Of a stretch of DNA of 64,000 nucleotides, positions 47,367-58,038 are shown one piece after another; the first letter of the stretch is position 1; each line of letters starts with the position of its first letter. Made by a program: the position numbers and the translations under genes. The notes beneath the pieces were generated by a model. That model saw only the letters and a list, made by a program, of their open reading frames with translations, was not told where the DNA came from and did not search any database. The DNA comes from an uncultured Clostridia bacterium (GTDB lineage: Bacteria; Bacillota; Clostridia; TANB77; CAG-508): the NCBI GenBank assembly GCA_947628085.1, contig CANQYM010000001.1, forward strand, positions 1-64,000, in the 5' to 3' direction.

Positions 47367-48137
47367 TTATAGCATTGTCAATACTTTTGGCTCATTTTCT
47401 GTAATTAAAATTGTATTTTCATAATGTGCAGATAAACTTCCATCTTGTGTTGCTATTGTCCATCCATCTTCTAGTTCCCAAATGTCTGGTTTTCCAGCTA
47501 TAATCATAGGTTCAACTGCTATTGTCATTCCAGGTTCTAGTCTTGGACCTTTACCTGGTTTTCCATAATTTGGAACTCCTGGTTCTTCATGCATTTCTTT
47601 TCCTATTCCATGTCCTTGAAATTCTCTTACAACAGAAAAACCAAATTGTTTAACATAGCTTTCTACTGCATGAGAGATATCTCCAACTCTGTTTCCTGGT
47701 TTTGCAAATTTAATTGCTTCAAAAAAAGATTGTTTTGTAACTTCTACAAGTTCCCTTGCTTCTTTACTTACATTTCCAATTAAAAAAGTTCTTGCTGCAT
47801 CGCCATGATAGCCATTTTTTAATACAACTAAGTCTACACTAACAACATCACCATCTTGTATAATAATATCTTTTGAAGGTATGCCATGAATTACTTCATC
47901 ATTTATAGATACGCAAAGAGTACCTGGGAAATTTGGTACTCCTCTTACTCCGCTTGGATAACCTTTTTGTGCTGGTATTCCGCCTTTTGATTTTATAAAT
48001 TTTTCTGCTAAATTATCAAGTTCTAATGTTGACATTCCTGGCTTTATTATTTTTTCAATATAATCATAAGTTTCTGCTGTAATTTTGCAGGCTTCTTTCA
48101 TTAATTCTATTTCTCTCTTTGATTTAATACTAATCAT
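47367..48137 (-). CDS. map: Methionine aminopeptidase, type I
   Basis: 256 residues. Removes N-terminal Met from new proteins. Metal ligands lie in VSVDLVVLKNGYHGDAA (two Asp, about 98-110), REFQGHGIG (His, about 172), HEEPGVPNY (Glu-containing loop) and ITENEP (Glu near the end). In the adk-map-infA order. A small stem (AATAAGCC/GGCTTATT, 47288-47319) lies between it and infA. Confidence 0.97.
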   Translation of the reverse strand: MISIKSKREIELMKEACKITAETYDYIEKIIKPGMSTLELDNLAEKFIKSKGGIPAQKGYPSGVRGVPNFPGTLCVSINDEVIHGIPSKDIIIQDGDVVSVDLVVLKNGYHGDAARTFLIGNVSKEARELVEVTKQSFFEAIKFAKPGNRVGDISHAVESYVKQFGFSVVREFQGHGIGKEMHEEPGVPNYGKPGKGPRLEPGMTIAVEPMIIAGKPDIWELEDGWTIATQDGSLSAHYENTILITENEPKVLTML

Positions 48138-48170
48138 TTTTGCCCCTTCTTTTCTTTACACATCCTGTTT

Positions 48171-48833
48171 TTATTTTTTTAAATATTTAATAACATCTGC
48201 TGCAACTTCATTTTTCATTCTATTTACAGCTTTACTTAGTACAGTTGAATATAATGCTCCGGTTTCTTTATAGTAATCTGCTACTGGGGCTGTTTCTCTA
48301 TAATAAACTTCTAATCTGTTTTTAGCTTTTTCTAGTTTATCATCATCTCTTTGATAAGTTTTGCTTCCGCATTTATCACAAATTCCATCTACTTTTGAAG
48401 GATTTAAAACTGTGTTATAAATAGCTTTACAATCTGGATTTGAACAAATTCTTCTATTTGTAATTCTCTCTAAAATTTCTTCTTCTGGAGTTTCTAGATT
48501 AACTACTATATCTATTTTCTTGTTTTCTTTCTTTAGCATATCATCTAATGCTTTTGCTTGATTTACAGTTCTTGGAAATCCATCTAAAATTAATCCATTC
48601 TTTACATCATCTTCATCTAATCTAGAAGTTATAAGTTTTACTGTTAAATCATCTGGAACAAGTTCACCTTTTGTCATGTATTCATTTGCCTTTTTTCCAA
48701 TTTCAGATCCATTGCTAATATATTTTCTAAAAATATCTCCACTAGAAATTGATGGAATTTTAAATTCATTTGAAAGTATTTCTGCAACACTTCCTTTTCC
48801 AGAAGCTGGTGCTCCTAACATAATAATTACCAT
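48171..48833 (-). CDS. adk: Adenylate kinase
   Basis: 220 residues. P-loop GAPASGKGS at residues 7-15, LILDGFPRT near 82, and a zinc-type lid with CSNPDCK...CDKCG (four Cys, about 130-155). Interconverts ATP, ADP and AMP. A 394-base gap containing a giant palindrome separates it from secY. Confidence 0.97.
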   Translation of the reverse strand: MVIIMLGAPASGKGSVAEILSNEFKIPSISSGDIFRKYISNGSEIGKKANEYMTKGELVPDDLTVKLITSRLDEDDVKNGLILDGFPRTVNQAKALDDMLKKENKKIDIVVNLETPEEEILERITNRRICSNPDCKAIYNTVLNPSKVDGICDKCGSKTYQRDDDKLEKAKNRLEVYYRETAPVADYYKETGALYSTVLSKAVNRMKNEVAADVIKYLKK

Positions 48834-48858
48834 AAAGATACCCCCTTAAATTTTTATA

Positions 48859-49176
48859 TTTATGCTAATTAAATAATAATTTGTATTTTCACTAATGCAT
48901 TTAAATCATTATATTTCAACTATTATTATATTAACAAAATTGTATTATTCACTTAAGTTTTTCCGTTCAAGCTAATTTTCATAGAAATTCTAAAATAAAA
49001 AAATGCGCCTCTTTCGCTGCTCAAATCTTCGATTTGCCTTCGAACATCCCTCATTTTTTTATTTAAGAATTTCTAAATTCAAATTACTTTCAAATCCAAA
49101 ACTTAAGTTCATAATAAAATTTTGTTAATAATAAAAATATATTTTTATTATTAAATTATTATTTAATTAACATAAA
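48859..49176. repeat. Giant imperfect palindrome with GC-richer core between secY and adk
   Basis: Inverted segments nest around a centre near 49020-49028: 48859-48882 with 49153-49176 (24 nt, one mismatch), about 48932-48957 with 49102-49127 (imperfect), and 48982-49005 with 49052-49075 (24 nt, one mismatch). The apex (49006-49051) is much richer in GC and holds its own CAAATC/GATTTG hairpin. The design resembles repeat copies 1-3, but the core is different. Confidence 0.8.
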
Positions 49177-49179
49177 TAT

Positions 49180-49220
49180 AAATCATATATGGGTGGCTTA
49201 AAAACCACCCTATATGATTT
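49180..49220. terminator. Hairpin after secY, possible attenuator
   Basis: A stem AAATCATATA...GGGTGG / CCACCC...TATATGATTT around an eight-base loop, immediately after the secY stop on the minus strand. The following minus-strand sequence is A/U-rich but has no long U run. Confidence 0.5.
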
Positions 49221-49227
49221 ATATATT

Positions 49228-50553
49228 CTATTTCTCTAAGAATCCTTTATAATGTCTCATTACTAATTGTGATTCTAATTGTTGAACTGTTTCTAGTGCA
49301 ACACCAACGATAATAAGTATTGATGTACCACCAAATGAAATATCAACACTTGAAAATCTCATAAGCATTGGAAGTATTGCTATTAAACTTAAGAATATTG
49401 CACCAAACCAAGTTAATTTACCTAGTATTGATTTCAAATAATCTGTTGTTGGTTTACCAGCTCTAATTCCTGGTATAAATCCACCATTTTGCTTAATATT
49501 TGTAGCAACTTCTGCTGGATTGAATGTTGCATAAGTATAGAAGAATGTGAAACCTACTATTAATAGTAAGTACACAATTGCATTTGCTAAAGAATATCCC
49601 CAAGCAACTTGTGATGAAGATGTTGCTATTGAGAATTGATATAAACCTGCTAAAAAGCCTGTTCCACCAATTTTATCTGAAGCAAATATTTGAATCATCA
49701 TTGCTGGAAATGTCATAAATGATGATGCAAAGATTACTGGCATAACACCAGCCATTGCAAGTTTAAGTGGAATGTGTGTGTTTTGTCCACCATACATTTT
49801 TCTTCCAACAACTTTTTTAGCATATTGTACAGGAACTCTTCTTTCAGCTTGTTGTACGAATACAACACCTGCTACTAAAACAATTGCTCCTACTATAATT
49901 GCTAATGATGTAACTATACCTACTGTACTTATAGAACCATTTTGTACAATTAGATTCCATAATGTAACTATTCCACGAGGTAATCTTGAAATTATACCAA
50001 CAAATATAATCATTGATATACCATTTCCAATACCTTTGCTTGTGATTTGTTCTCCAAGCCACATTAATATTGCTGTACCAGTAATTAATGATAATACAAC
50101 AATTGCACCTGTTAAAAATCCTGGATTTATAAATACACCTGAAGAGCTATAAGATATGTAGATACCTAAGCCTTCAATTAAAGATAGTATTAATGTTACT
50201 ATTTTTGTATATTTGTTTATTTTTTGTTTTCCAGTTTCTCCACCTTCCTTCATTAGTTTTTCTAATGAAGGTATAATCATTCCTAATAACTGTATTACAA
50301 TTGATGCTGTAATGTAAGGTGTTATTGTCATTGAGAATACTGATAAATTTGCAAATGCACCACCGGAAATTGTATTAATTAATCCTGTTAAACTTCCAGT
50401 TGCTGATTGCATTTGTTCACCAAGTGCTATGGTATCAACACCTGGTACTGTAATAAAACATCCAAATCTAAATATGATTATTAAAACTAATGTGTATAAT
50501 AATCTTTTTCTTACGTCTGGTGTTTTCAAAGCATTTTTAATAGTTTTGAACAA
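49228..50553 (-). CDS. secY: Preprotein translocase subunit SecY
   Basis: 441 residues with ten membrane helices. The plug and pore region (GGAFANLSVFSMTITPYITASI) and the C-terminal ribosome-contact loop (FFYTYATFNPAEVATNIKQNGGFIPGIRAGK) are conserved. The start is TTG, directly after the rplO TAG stop, with a GAGGTGA box inside rplO. Confidence 0.98.
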   Translation of the reverse strand: MFKTIKNALKTPDVRKRLLYTLVLIIIFRFGCFITVPGVDTIALGEQMQSATGSLTGLINTISGGAFANLSVFSMTITPYITASIVIQLLGMIIPSLEKLMKEGGETGKQKINKYTKIVTLILSLIEGLGIYISYSSSGVFINPGFLTGAIVVLSLITGTAILMWLGEQITSKGIGNGISMIIFVGIISRLPRGIVTLWNLIVQNGSISTVGIVTSLAIIVGAIVLVAGVVFVQQAERRVPVQYAKKVVGRKMYGGQNTHIPLKLAMAGVMPVIFASSFMTFPAMMIQIFASDKIGGTGFLAGLYQFSIATSSSQVAWGYSLANAIVYLLLIVGFTFFYTYATFNPAEVATNIKQNGGFIPGIRAGKPTTDYLKSILGKLTWFGAIFLSLIAILPMLMRFSSVDISFGGTSILIIVGVALETVQQLESQLVMRHYKGFLEK

Positions 50554-50988
50554 CTAAATCACCTCAATCTTTCCACCTGCAGCTTCTATTTTTTCTGCAG
50601 CAGCTTTAGTAAATCTTTTTGCTTTAACTGTTAGTTTTTTATCTAACTTACCTGTAGCTAAAACAACTATTCCATCATTTATTTTTCCAATAATTCCTTC
50701 TGCTAATAAACTTTCAGCTGTAACTTCTGTAGCTTCTGATTTGTTAAGCATTGTTAAAGTTACTTCTGTATAGTTTTTAGAATAAATATTATTGAATCCT
50801 CTTTTTGGTAATCTTCTATATAATGGTGTTTGACCACCTTCAAATCCTCTTCTTACTCCGCCACCAGATCTTGCTTTTTGACCTTTGTGTCCTCTTCCAG
50901 ATGTTTTTCCAAGTCCAGAACCGATTCCACGTCCAACTCTTTTTCTAGTTTCTTTTTTTACAGCTGGCTTGATGTTTCCTAATTCCAT
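50554..50988 (-). CDS. rplO: Ribosomal protein uL15
   Basis: 144 residues. Gly/Arg-rich start [20 protein letters not shown] and [13 protein letters not shown] are typical. It follows rpsE directly; the rpmD gene usually found between them is missing. Confidence 0.97.
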   Translation of the reverse strand: MELGNIKPAVKKETRKRVGRGIGSGLGKTSGRGHKGQKARSGGGVRRGFEGGQTPLYRRLPKRGFNNIYSKNYTEVTLTMLNKSEATEVTAESLLAEGIIGKINDGIVVLATGKLDKKLTVKAKRFTKAAAEKIEAAGGKIEVI

Positions 50989-51080
50989 CGATTTACACCT
51001 CCTCTTTTAAAGTCTTTAACAAATTCGTTTTAATTATATCATTAAACATTTTAATTTCAAACAAATTATTTTAAAAAATA

Positions 51081-51569
51081 TTATAAAATTTCGCTAACTT
51101 TTTTTCCTCTTTTTTTAGCAACTGCTTCAACAGTTTGCATATTTTTAAGAGCTTCGATAGTAGCATAAACAACGTTTCTTGGGTTATTTGTACCAATAAC
51201 TTTAGAGTTTATATCTTTATATCCTGCAAGTTCAAGAACAGGTCTAACACTACCACCAGCAATAATTCCAGTACCTTCAGCACCTGGTTTTAGCATAACG
51301 CTTGCACTACCAAATCTACCAACGAATTCATGTGGTATAGTTGTTCCAACGATTGGAACTTCTATTAAATTCTTTTTAGCTTCTTCAATAGCTTTCTTTA
51401 TTGCATCTGGAACTTCAGCAGCTTTACCATTTCCAACGCCGATGTGTCCTTTTTCATCTCCAACAACAACAACTGCGCTAAATCTAAATGTTCTACCACC
51501 TTTAACAACTTTTGCAACTCTGTTAATAGCTACTACAGTTTCTCTTAGTTCTACTGATTTTTCTTCCAT
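51081..51569 (-). CDS. rpsE: Ribosomal protein uS5
   Basis: 162 residues. [37 protein letters not shown] and the [11 protein letters not shown] region identify it. I start at the ATG at 51569, after a GGAGG box; a TTG nine codons upstream overlaps that box. Confidence 0.97.
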   Translation of the reverse strand: MEEKSVELRETVVAINRVAKVVKGGRTFRFSAVVVVGDEKGHIGVGNGKAAEVPDAIKKAIEEAKKNLIEVPIVGTTIPHEFVGRFGSASVMLKPGAEGTGIIAGGSVRPVLELAGYKDINSKVIGTNNPRNVVYATIEALKNMQTVEAVAKKRGKKVSEIL

Positions 51570-51641
51570 GAGAATTTTTTTCCTCCTTTTTATCAATGTT
51601 TGCTTTTATTTAGCAATACGATTATTATTTTTAGAGTTTGA

Positions 51642-52001
51642 TTAAAAATCTAATCCTGCCTCACGTGCTGCATCAGCTAATTCTTTAACAACACCATGAT
51701 ATATGAATCCACCTCTATCAAAAACTACTTGTTTTATTTTTTTATCTAAAGCTTTTTTTGCAATTAAAGCGCCAACTTCTTTTGCAGCTTCTTTATTTGC
51801 TTTTTTAGTTTTTATATCTTTATCTAAAGTAGATACATAAGCTAAAGTTACTCCTTTAGTATCATCTATAATTTGAGCAGTTATATTTTTATTAGATTTA
51901 CTAACAGAAAGTCTTGGGCATTCTGCTGTTCCACTAATTTTTCTACGAACTCTAGCATGACGTCTTTCTCTTTCAGCTTTTCTATTTATTTTAGTTATCA
52001 T
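51642..52001 (-). CDS. rplR: Ribosomal protein uL18
   Basis: 119 residues (one more if the immediately preceding ATG is used; the second ATG has better spacing to GGAG). [20 protein letters not shown] and the end [20 protein letters not shown] are conserved. Binds 5S rRNA. Confidence 0.96.
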   Translation of the reverse strand: MITKINRKAERERRHARVRRKISGTAECPRLSVSKSNKNITAQIIDDTKGVTLAYVSTLDKDIKTKKANKEAAKEVGALIAKKALDKKIKQVVFDRGGFIYHGVVKELADAAREAGLDF

Positions 52002-52030
52002 CATTTTCTCCTTTCTAGGTTTTCCTTATA

Positions 52031-52081
52031 GGGGTATATCTAATCCCTTATGATATTTCTTTAAGGGATTAAATATACCCC
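52031..52081 (-). other. Strong 20-bp hairpin between rplF and rplR
   Basis: Arms 52031-52050 and 52062-52081 pair along 20 bases with one mismatch (a G-U pair in one RNA strand), with an 11-base loop. No U tract follows on the minus strand, so it should not terminate; it lies within the spc operon mRNA. Confidence 0.65.
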
Positions 52082-52120
52082 CTAAAGCACACTATAACCT
52101 AATTTGAACATTATTAAATT

Positions 52121-52660
52121 CTATTTCTTACCAGCTTTACCTTCCTTACGTCTAATAGTTTCTTCAGCATATTTAATACCTTTTCCTCTATAAACTTCAG
52201 GTGGTCTTTTTGTTCTAACAACAGCAGCTGTTTGACCAACTAATTCTTTATCCATACCTTTTATAACTATTTCATTTGGGTTTGGAACTTCGAATGTAAT
52301 TCCTGCTGGAGCTTCAACTTCTACTGGATGTGAGTAGCCTAAGTTTAATAATAAATTATTTCCTTTTTTACTTGCTCTATATCCAACACCATTTACTTCT
52401 AATTTTCTTTCAAATCCATTAAGTGTTCCTTCAATCATGTTATTTAATAATGTTCTTGTTAAACCGTGTAAACTCTTATTTCCTGGTTCGTCATCTGGTC
52501 TAACAACAGTTATAACATTACCTTCAAGATTGATTTTCATATTTTTATGAAATTCCTTCTCTAAAGTTCCTTTAGGACCTTTTACAGTAACTTTTTGTCC
52601 TTCAACTTTTACTTCAACTTTTTCTGGAACTGTAATAGGTTTGTTTCCTATTCTAGACAT
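52121..52660 (-). CDS. rplF: Ribosomal protein uL6
   Basis: 179 residues. MSRIGNKPI start and the GYSHPVEV...PPEVYRGKGIKYAEE...RKEGKAGKK end are standard. Confidence 0.98.
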   Translation of the reverse strand: MSRIGNKPITVPEKVEVKVEGQKVTVKGPKGTLEKEFHKNMKINLEGNVITVVRPDDEPGNKSLHGLTRTLLNNMIEGTLNGFERKLEVNGVGYRASKKGNNLLLNLGYSHPVEVEAPAGITFEVPNPNEIVIKGMDKELVGQTAAVVRTKRPPEVYRGKGIKYAEETIRRKEGKAGKK

Positions 52661-52723
52661 TGTGAATTTCCCTCCTTTTTATTATTATTCAAATTAATTT
52701 GTAGTAATAGTGAATTTTTTAGA

Positions 52724-53122
52724 TTACCAGATGTAAGCTAAAACTTCTCCACCTATTCCTAATTCTCTTGCTTTTTTATCTGTCATAATTCCTTTAGATG
52801 TAGAAATTAAAGCAATTCCTAATCCATTTAATACTTTTGGTAATTCATCTTTAGATGCATAAATTCTTAAACCAGGTTTACTGATTCTTCTTAATCCATC
52901 TATAACTTTATTACCTTTCTCATCATATTTTAGTGATATTCTTAATATTCCTTGTACATCACTTTCGATTTCTTCAAAATCTTTTATATATCCTTCTTCA
53001 AGTAAAGTTTCTGCAATAGCTTTTTTCATCTTTGATGATGGAACATCAACAGTTTTGAATTTTTGGCTATTTGCATTTCTTATTCTTGTTAACATATCTG
53101 CTATTGGGTCAGTTGTATTCAC
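52724..53122 (-). CDS. rpsH: Ribosomal protein uS8
   Basis: 132 residues. [13 protein letters not shown] near the start and [26 protein letters not shown] at the end (given here as a pattern, Ser-Thr-Ser to the C-terminal Trp) mark uS8. Confidence 0.97.
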   Translation of the reverse strand: MNTTDPIADMLTRIRNANSQKFKTVDVPSSKMKKAIAETLLEEGYIKDFEEIESDVQGILRISLKYDEKGNKVIDGLRRISKPGLRIYASKDELPKVLNGLGIALISTSKGIMTDKKARELGIGGEVLAYIW

Positions 53123-53150
53123 GATTTTCCCTCCTTTTTTAATATAATTT

Positions 53151-53336
53151 TTACCAACTTGCTTTTTTAACTCCTGGTATTTCGCCTTTATGAGCTAGTT
53201 CTCTAAAGCAAACACGGCATATTCCATATTTTCTAATATAAGCATGTGGTCTTCCACATAATTTGCATCTATTATATTCTCTTGTTTTATATTTTTGTTT
53301 TTTTGCACATTTTACTTTTAATGATTTTTTAGCCAT
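53151..53336 (-). CDS. rpsN: Ribosomal protein uS14, zinc type
   Basis: 61 residues with the paired Cys motifs CKLCGRPH and CRVCFRELA that bind zinc, ending KKASW. This is the short, zinc-dependent form. Confidence 0.97.
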   Translation of the reverse strand: MAKKSLKVKCAKKQKYKTREYNRCKLCGRPHAYIRKYGICRVCFRELAHKGEIPGVKKASW

Positions 53337-53403
53337 TTTTTTCTCCTTTCTTTAAAAAATCACTTTTCAAATAAACATTTTTATATGTTTTAGTTCATAT
53401 TTT

Positions 53404-53943
53404 TTAAACTCTAAATGGCATTCCTAAAAGTGTTAACAACTCTTTAGCTTCTTCATCAGTTTTAGCTGTAGTTACAAATATAATATCCATACCTCTTAAT
53501 TTGTCTACTTTATCATATTCGATTTCTGGGAATATTAATTGTTCTTTAACACCCATTGAATAATTTCCTCTACCATCAAAAGAGTTATTTGGTACTCCTC
53601 TAAAGTCTCTAACTCTAGGAAGAGCTACATTAAATAGTTTATAAGCAAAATCATACATTTTTCCTGATCTTAATGTAACTTTGCATCCTATTTTTGCACC
53701 TTCTCTTAATTTGAATGCTGCTATTGATTTTTTAGCTTTTGTTACTACTGGTCTTTGACCTGTAATTAAGCTTAAATCATTCATAGCATTATCTAAAGCT
53801 TTAGGATTATCTTTTGTTTCGCCTAATCCTATATTTATAACTATCTTCTCTAATTTAGGAACTTGCATTACTGAAGAATAATTGAATTTTTTCATTAATG
53901 CTGGAACTACTTCTTTTTCATATTGTTCTCTAAGTGTTTCCAT
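53404..53943 (-). CDS. rplE: Ribosomal protein uL5
   Basis: 179 residues. [26 protein letters not shown] and [20 protein letters not shown] are characteristic. Contacts 5S rRNA and the P-site tRNA. Confidence 0.98.
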   Translation of the reverse strand: METLREQYEKEVVPALMKKFNYSSVMQVPKLEKIVINIGLGETKDNPKALDNAMNDLSLITGQRPVVTKAKKSIAAFKLREGAKIGCKVTLRSGKMYDFAYKLFNVALPRVRDFRGVPNNSFDGRGNYSMGVKEQLIFPEIEYDKVDKLRGMDIIFVTTAKTDEEAKELLTLLGMPFRV

Positions 53944-53970
53944 TTATTTCAATTCCTCCTTTCATAATTT

Positions 53971-54279
53971 TTATTTTAATTTTGCATTACATTTTTTGCA
54001 AACACGTACTTTTTCACCTTTTTCTGTAACATATCCTACTTTTGTTACTTTACCGCATTTTGGACATACAACACCAGCTTTAGCACTATGTATAGCACAT
54101 TCTACTGATATGATACCTCCTTCATCTCCTTGTTTTCTTGGTTTGATATGTTTTTTTCTTATATTAACGCCTTTAACAACTATTTTGTTTTCTTTAGGCA
54201 TTACAGTTAAAACTTCACCTGTTTTTCCTTTATCATTTCCTGATAAAATTTTTACAGTATCACCTTTCTTGATTTTCAA
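53971..54279 (-). CDS. rplX: Ribosomal protein uL24
   Basis: 102 residues from a TTG start at 54279 (MKIKKGDTVKIL) behind a GAGGTGA box; a GTG three codons upstream overlaps that box. KOW motif GNDKGKTGEVL and a C-terminal zinc-like Cys set (CPKCGK...CKKCNAKLK). Confidence 0.94.
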   Translation of the reverse strand: MKIKKGDTVKILSGNDKGKTGEVLTVMPKENKIVVKGVNIRKKHIKPRKQGDEGGIISVECAIHSAKAGVVCPKCGKVTKVGYVTEKGEKVRVCKKCNAKLK

Positions 54280-54315
54280 TCTATTCACCTCTTTTTTCTA
54301 ATTTTAAAGAAAATT

Positions 54316-54684
54316 TTATAATACTTCTGGAGCTAAAGAAATGATTTTCATATAATCACCATCTCTTAATTCTCTTGCTACTGGTCCAAATATACGAGTT
54401 CCTTTTGGTGTTTTGTCATCACGAATGATAACTGCTGCATTTTCATCAAATTTTAAATATGAACCATCGGCTCTTCTTATGCCTTTTTTAGTTCTAACTA
54501 CAACAGCTTTTACAACTTCGCCTTTTTTAACAACGCCACCTGGTGTAGCAGTTTTAACAGAAGCTATTATTATATCTCCAACTTCAGCATATTTTCTATG
54601 TGATCCACCTAAACATCTGATACACATTATTTCTTTTGCACCAGTGTTGTCAGCTACTTTTAATTTAGTTTGTTGCTGTACCAT
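54316..54684 (-). CDS. rplN: Ribosomal protein uL14
   Basis: 122 residues. [20 protein letters not shown] and [20 protein letters not shown] are conserved. Confidence 0.98.
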   Translation of the reverse strand: MVQQQTKLKVADNTGAKEIMCIRCLGGSHRKYAEVGDIIIASVKTATPGGVVKKGEVVKAVVVRTKKGIRRADGSYLKFDENAAVIIRDDKTPKGTRIFGPVARELRDGDYMKIISLAPEVL

Positions 54685-54742
54685 TTTAGTTCCTCCTTAT
54701 TTTTATATATGTTAATAATTATTTATTAACTTTTGAGAAATT

Positions 54743-55006
54743 CTATTTTTTAATTGCTTTCTCAACGATTTCTACTACTCTATATCTTTTGTCTTTAGAT
54801 AAAGGTCTAGTTTCCATAACTTTTACTCTATCTCCAGTTTGACAAGCATTTTCTTCATCATGTGCTTTTAATTTATATGTTCTTTTAACTGTTTTATTAT
54901 ATATTGGATGTGCAACACTTGTTTCTACTGCAACTACTACAGTTTTGTCCATCTTGTCTGAAACAACTGTACCTATCATTGTTTTACGAAGATTTCTTTC
55001 TTCCAT
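54743..55006 (-). CDS. rpsQ: Ribosomal protein uS17
   Basis: 87 residues. [19 protein letters not shown] and [21 protein letters not shown] identify it. Confidence 0.97.
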   Translation of the reverse strand: MEERNLRKTMIGTVVSDKMDKTVVVAVETSVAHPIYNKTVKRTYKLKAHDEENACQTGDRVKVMETRPLSKDKRYRVVEIVEKAIKK

Positions 55007-55032
55007 TAGGAATTTCTCCTTTCTTTAATTTA

Positions 55033-55233
55033 TTATTGATTATTTTGTAATTCTCTTTGTCTTAATATTGTTTTTATTCTAGCTATGTCTCTTCTAACTT
55101 CTTTTACTTTTAATGGATTGTCTAATCCATTTGTAGCTAAGCTAAATCTTAGTTTAAATAATTCTGATTTTAATTCGCTTAGTTCTTTTTCTAGTTCAGG
55201 TGAAGACATATCTTTTAATTTATTATTCTTCAT
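55033..55233 (-). CDS. rpmC: Ribosomal protein uL29
   Basis: 66 residues, two helices, with [20 protein letters not shown] and the [12 protein letters not shown] end. Starts directly after the rplP stop. Confidence 0.96.
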   Translation of the reverse strand: MKNNKLKDMSSPELEKELSELKSELFKLRFSLATNGLDNPLKVKEVRRDIARIKTILRQRELQNNQ

Positions 55234-55665
55234 CTATTCATCACCGCCTACTTCATTTTCTCTTTTTATAAATTTAGCTTGAACAGGTAATTTTTGAGCT
55301 GCTAGTCTTAAAGCTTCTCTAGCAATATCCTCTGTAACACCTGCTATTTCAAACATAACTCTTCCTGGTTTTACAACAGCTACCCAATATTCTGGTGCTC
55401 CTTTTCCTTTACCCATACGAGTTTCAGCTGGTTTCTTTGTTACTGGTTTGTCTGGGAATATTTTAATCCAAACTTTACCACCTCTTTTAATATAACGAGT
55501 CATAGCAACTCTGGCAGCTTCTATTTGGTTTGATTTAATCCAACCTGCTGTTGTAGCTTGTAATCCGTATTCACCTTCATTAACTACATTTCCTCTTGTT
55601 GCTTTTCCTCTATTTCTACCTTTTTGCATTTTTCTATGCTTTGTTCTTTTTGGCATTAATGGCAT
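55234..55665 (-). CDS. rplP: Ribosomal protein uL16
   Basis: 143 residues. [35 protein letters not shown] and [20 protein letters not shown] are conserved. Its ATG overlaps the rpsC TAA stop and is served by a GGAGG box inside rpsC. Confidence 0.97.
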   Translation of the reverse strand: MPLMPKRTKHRKMQKGRNRGKATRGNVVNEGEYGLQATTAGWIKSNQIEAARVAMTRYIKRGGKVWIKIFPDKPVTKKPAETRMGKGKGAPEYWVAVVKPGRVMFEIAGVTEDIAREALRLAAQKLPVQAKFIKRENEVGGDE

Positions 55666-56324
55666 TAGTCGTTACCTCCTTTTGCTTCTTTTTTCTCTGG
55701 AAGAACTTCACCTTTATATATCCAAACTTTTACACCTATTTTTCCATAAGTAGTATCTGCTTCATAGAATCCATAATCTATATCAGCTCTTAAAGTTTGA
55801 AGTGGTATTGTACCTTCTTTATAAAATTCAGTTCTTGCCATATCAGCTCCACCTAATCTACCAGATACAGCTGTTTTAATTCCTAAAGCACCTGCTTTAA
55901 GTGCTTTTTGCATAGCTTGCTTCATTGCTCTTCTGAAAGAAATTCTTCTTTCCAATTGATTTGCAATTGATTCAGCAACTAATTGAGCATCTATGTCTAC
56001 ATTTTTTACCTCAACAATGTTTAAATTAACTTCTTTTTTGATCATTTTTTCAAGTTCTGTTTTTAATGCTTCTGAAAGATTTCCGCCTTTTCCGATAACT
56101 AAACCTGGTTTAGCTGTGTAAACATTAACTTTTACGAATTTAGCAGTTCTTTCGATTTCTATTCTTGAAATTCCACTAATAAATAGTTTCTTTTTTACAT
56201 ATTCACGAATTTTATGGTCTTCAACTAAGTATTCACTAAAGTTTTTAGAATTTGCATACCATTTAGAATTCCAATCTCTAATAACACCTACTCTAATTCC
56301 ATTTGGATGAACTTTTTGTCCCAT
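55665..56324 (-). CDS. rpsC: Ribosomal protein uS3
   Basis: 219 residues. [20 protein letters not shown] and a KH domain GLVIGKGG are intact, as is the [10 protein letters not shown] region. Confidence 0.98.
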   Translation of the reverse strand: MGQKVHPNGIRVGVIRDWNSKWYANSKNFSEYLVEDHKIREYVKKKLFISGISRIEIERTAKFVKVNVYTAKPGLVIGKGGNLSEALKTELEKMIKKEVNLNIVEVKNVDIDAQLVAESIANQLERRISFRRAMKQAMQKALKAGALGIKTAVSGRLGGADMARTEFYKEGTIPLQTLRADIDYGFYEADTTYGKIGVKVWIYKGEVLPEKKEAKGGND

Positions 56325-56344
56325 CGTAAATATCCTCCTTTCTC

Positions 56345-56716
56345 TTATTTACTCTCTTTTAAAACTATTGTTATATGACTTGTTCTTTTTCTTATTCTTA
56401 CTGCTGAACCTTTAGCAGCTGGTCTTATTCTTTTTAAAGTAGGACCTTGATTTGCATAAATTTCAGCAACATAAAGATTAGCTCTATTCATAAAATGATT
56501 GTTTTCTGCATTAGCAATAGCTGAATTTAATAATTTTGATAAGATTTCAGCTGATGCTTTTGGTGCATATTTTACTATATTTTGAGCTTCTTCAACTTTT
56601 TTTCCTCTTATTAAGTCTGCTACTATTTTAACTTTACGGCTTGATATTCTAGCATAACTAAGAGTTGCTCTTGCTTCTAGCTCTTGAGTTTTCTCTTCCA
56701 CTATTGTTTCCTCCAT
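56345..56716 (-). CDS. rplV: Ribosomal protein uL22
   Basis: 123 residues. [18 protein letters not shown] and the tunnel-loop region ending [20 protein letters not shown] are conserved. A short acidic N-terminal extension (about 15 residues) precedes the core. Confidence 0.97.
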   Translation of the reverse strand: MEETIVEEKTQELEARATLSYARISSRKVKIVADLIRGKKVEEAQNIVKYAPKASAEILSKLLNSAIANAENNHFMNRANLYVAEIYANQGPTLKRIRPAAKGSAVRIRKRTSHITIVLKESK

Positions 56717-56774
56717 TCCTCACTTTATTTAGACTATAAACAAAGTTTTTATTTTTATTTATTTAAATTTGAAT

Positions 56775-57062
56775 TTATTTTTTTGCTGTTTGTGTTGTAG
56801 TTTTATCTCCTGCATGGCCTTTGAATGTTCTTGTTGGAGCAAACTCTCCTAATTTATGTCCTATCATTTCTTCTGATATATATACAGGAACATGTTTTCT
56901 ACCATCATGAACAGCTATTGTGTGACCTACCATTTGAGGATATATTGTAGATGCTCTTGACCATGTTTTTAAAACTTCTTTTTTACCTGTTTCATTCATA
57001 GCTTCTATTCTTTTAATAAGTTCTGGAGCTACAAAAGGAACTTTTTTACTTGATCTTGACAT
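56775..57062 (-). CDS. rpsS: Ribosomal protein uS19
   Basis: 95 residues starting [11 protein letters not shown] behind a GGAG box. The open frame extends 51 codons further upstream and overlaps the end of rplB, but that part is not conserved. [24 protein letters not shown] is diagnostic. Confidence 0.97.
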   Translation of the reverse strand: MSRSSKKVPFVAPELIKRIEAMNETGKKEVLKTWSRASTIYPQMVGHTIAVHDGRKHVPVYISEEMIGHKLGEFAPTRTFKGHAGDKTTTQTAKK

Positions 57063-57150
57063 GTATTTCTCCTTTCTCAGTTTATATTTCAGGCTCATTT
57101 GAAATATAACATAAATTTTTTCTTCGTTTTTTAAAAAACAAATAAAAATT

Positions 57151-57978
57151 TTATTTTCTTCTCTTAACAATAAACTTATTAGATAATTTCTTTTTATTTC
57201 TTGTTTTATATCCAAGTGCTGGTTTGCCCCAAGGTGTCATAGGTCCGCTGTGTCCAACTGGAGCTCTACCTTCACCACCACCATGAGGGTGATCATTAGG
57301 GTTCATAACAGAACCTCTAACTGTAGGTCTAATTCCCATATGTCTTTTTCTACCAGCTTTACCTAATTTAATATTTTCATGATCGCTATTTCCAATTGTT
57401 CCGATTGTTGCTCTACATCTTATAAATATTAATCTCATTTCTCCTGATGGAAGTCTAACGTGAGCATAATCTCCTTCTTTAGCCATTAATTGAGCTTCTT
57501 GCCCAGCTGATCTTACTAATTTTCCACCTTGACCTGGATTTAATTCTATATTATGAATTAATGTACCTACTGGAACATTAGATATTGGCATTGCATTTCC
57601 TGGTTTAATATCTACGTTTTCTCCAGAAACAACTTTATCTCCATTTGTTAATCCTAGTGGAGCTAAAATATAACTTTTTGTTCCATCTTCATATTGGATT
57701 AAAGCTATGTTTGCGCTTCTGTTTGGATCGTATTCAATACCAATAACTTCTGCTTCCATATTATCTTTTAATCTTTTAAAATCAATTACTCTATATTTTT
57801 GTCTATTTCCACCACCTTGATGTCTAACTGTTATTCTTCCATAAGAATTTCTACCAGCATTTTTTCTTTTTGCTGAAAGTAGAGATTTTTCTGGAGTTTT
57901 TTTAGTGATTTCTTCATAGTTTGAAGTAGTCATATTTCTTCTAGATGGTGTATATGGTTTATAATGTTTAATTCCCAT
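57151..57978 (-). CDS. rplB: Ribosomal protein uL2
   Basis: 275 residues. [20 protein letters not shown] start and the peptidyl-transferase-proximal motif [14 protein letters not shown] near residue 225 are intact. Confidence 0.98.
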   Translation of the reverse strand: MGIKHYKPYTPSRRNMTTSNYEEITKKTPEKSLLSAKRKNAGRNSYGRITVRHQGGGNRQKYRVIDFKRLKDNMEAEVIGIEYDPNRSANIALIQYEDGTKSYILAPLGLTNGDKVVSGENVDIKPGNAMPISNVPVGTLIHNIELNPGQGGKLVRSAGQEAQLMAKEGDYAHVRLPSGEMRLIFIRCRATIGTIGNSDHENIKLGKAGRKRHMGIRPTVRGSVMNPNDHPHGGGEGRAPVGHSGPMTPWGKPALGYKTRNKKKLSNKFIVKRRK

Positions 57979-58038
57979 TTTTAATTCTCTCCTTTTAATA
58001 TTTATTTTCCGGGTTATTTCCCGATAATTTTTTAATTT

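Noticed and set aside
49844..50062. Frame on the minus strand inside secY
   Set aside because: A shadow of secY in another frame with unlikely composition.
57063..57215. Fifty-one-codon N-terminal extension of rpsS
   Set aside because: It overlaps rplB, is not conserved, and the ATG at 57062 has a proper GGAG box.
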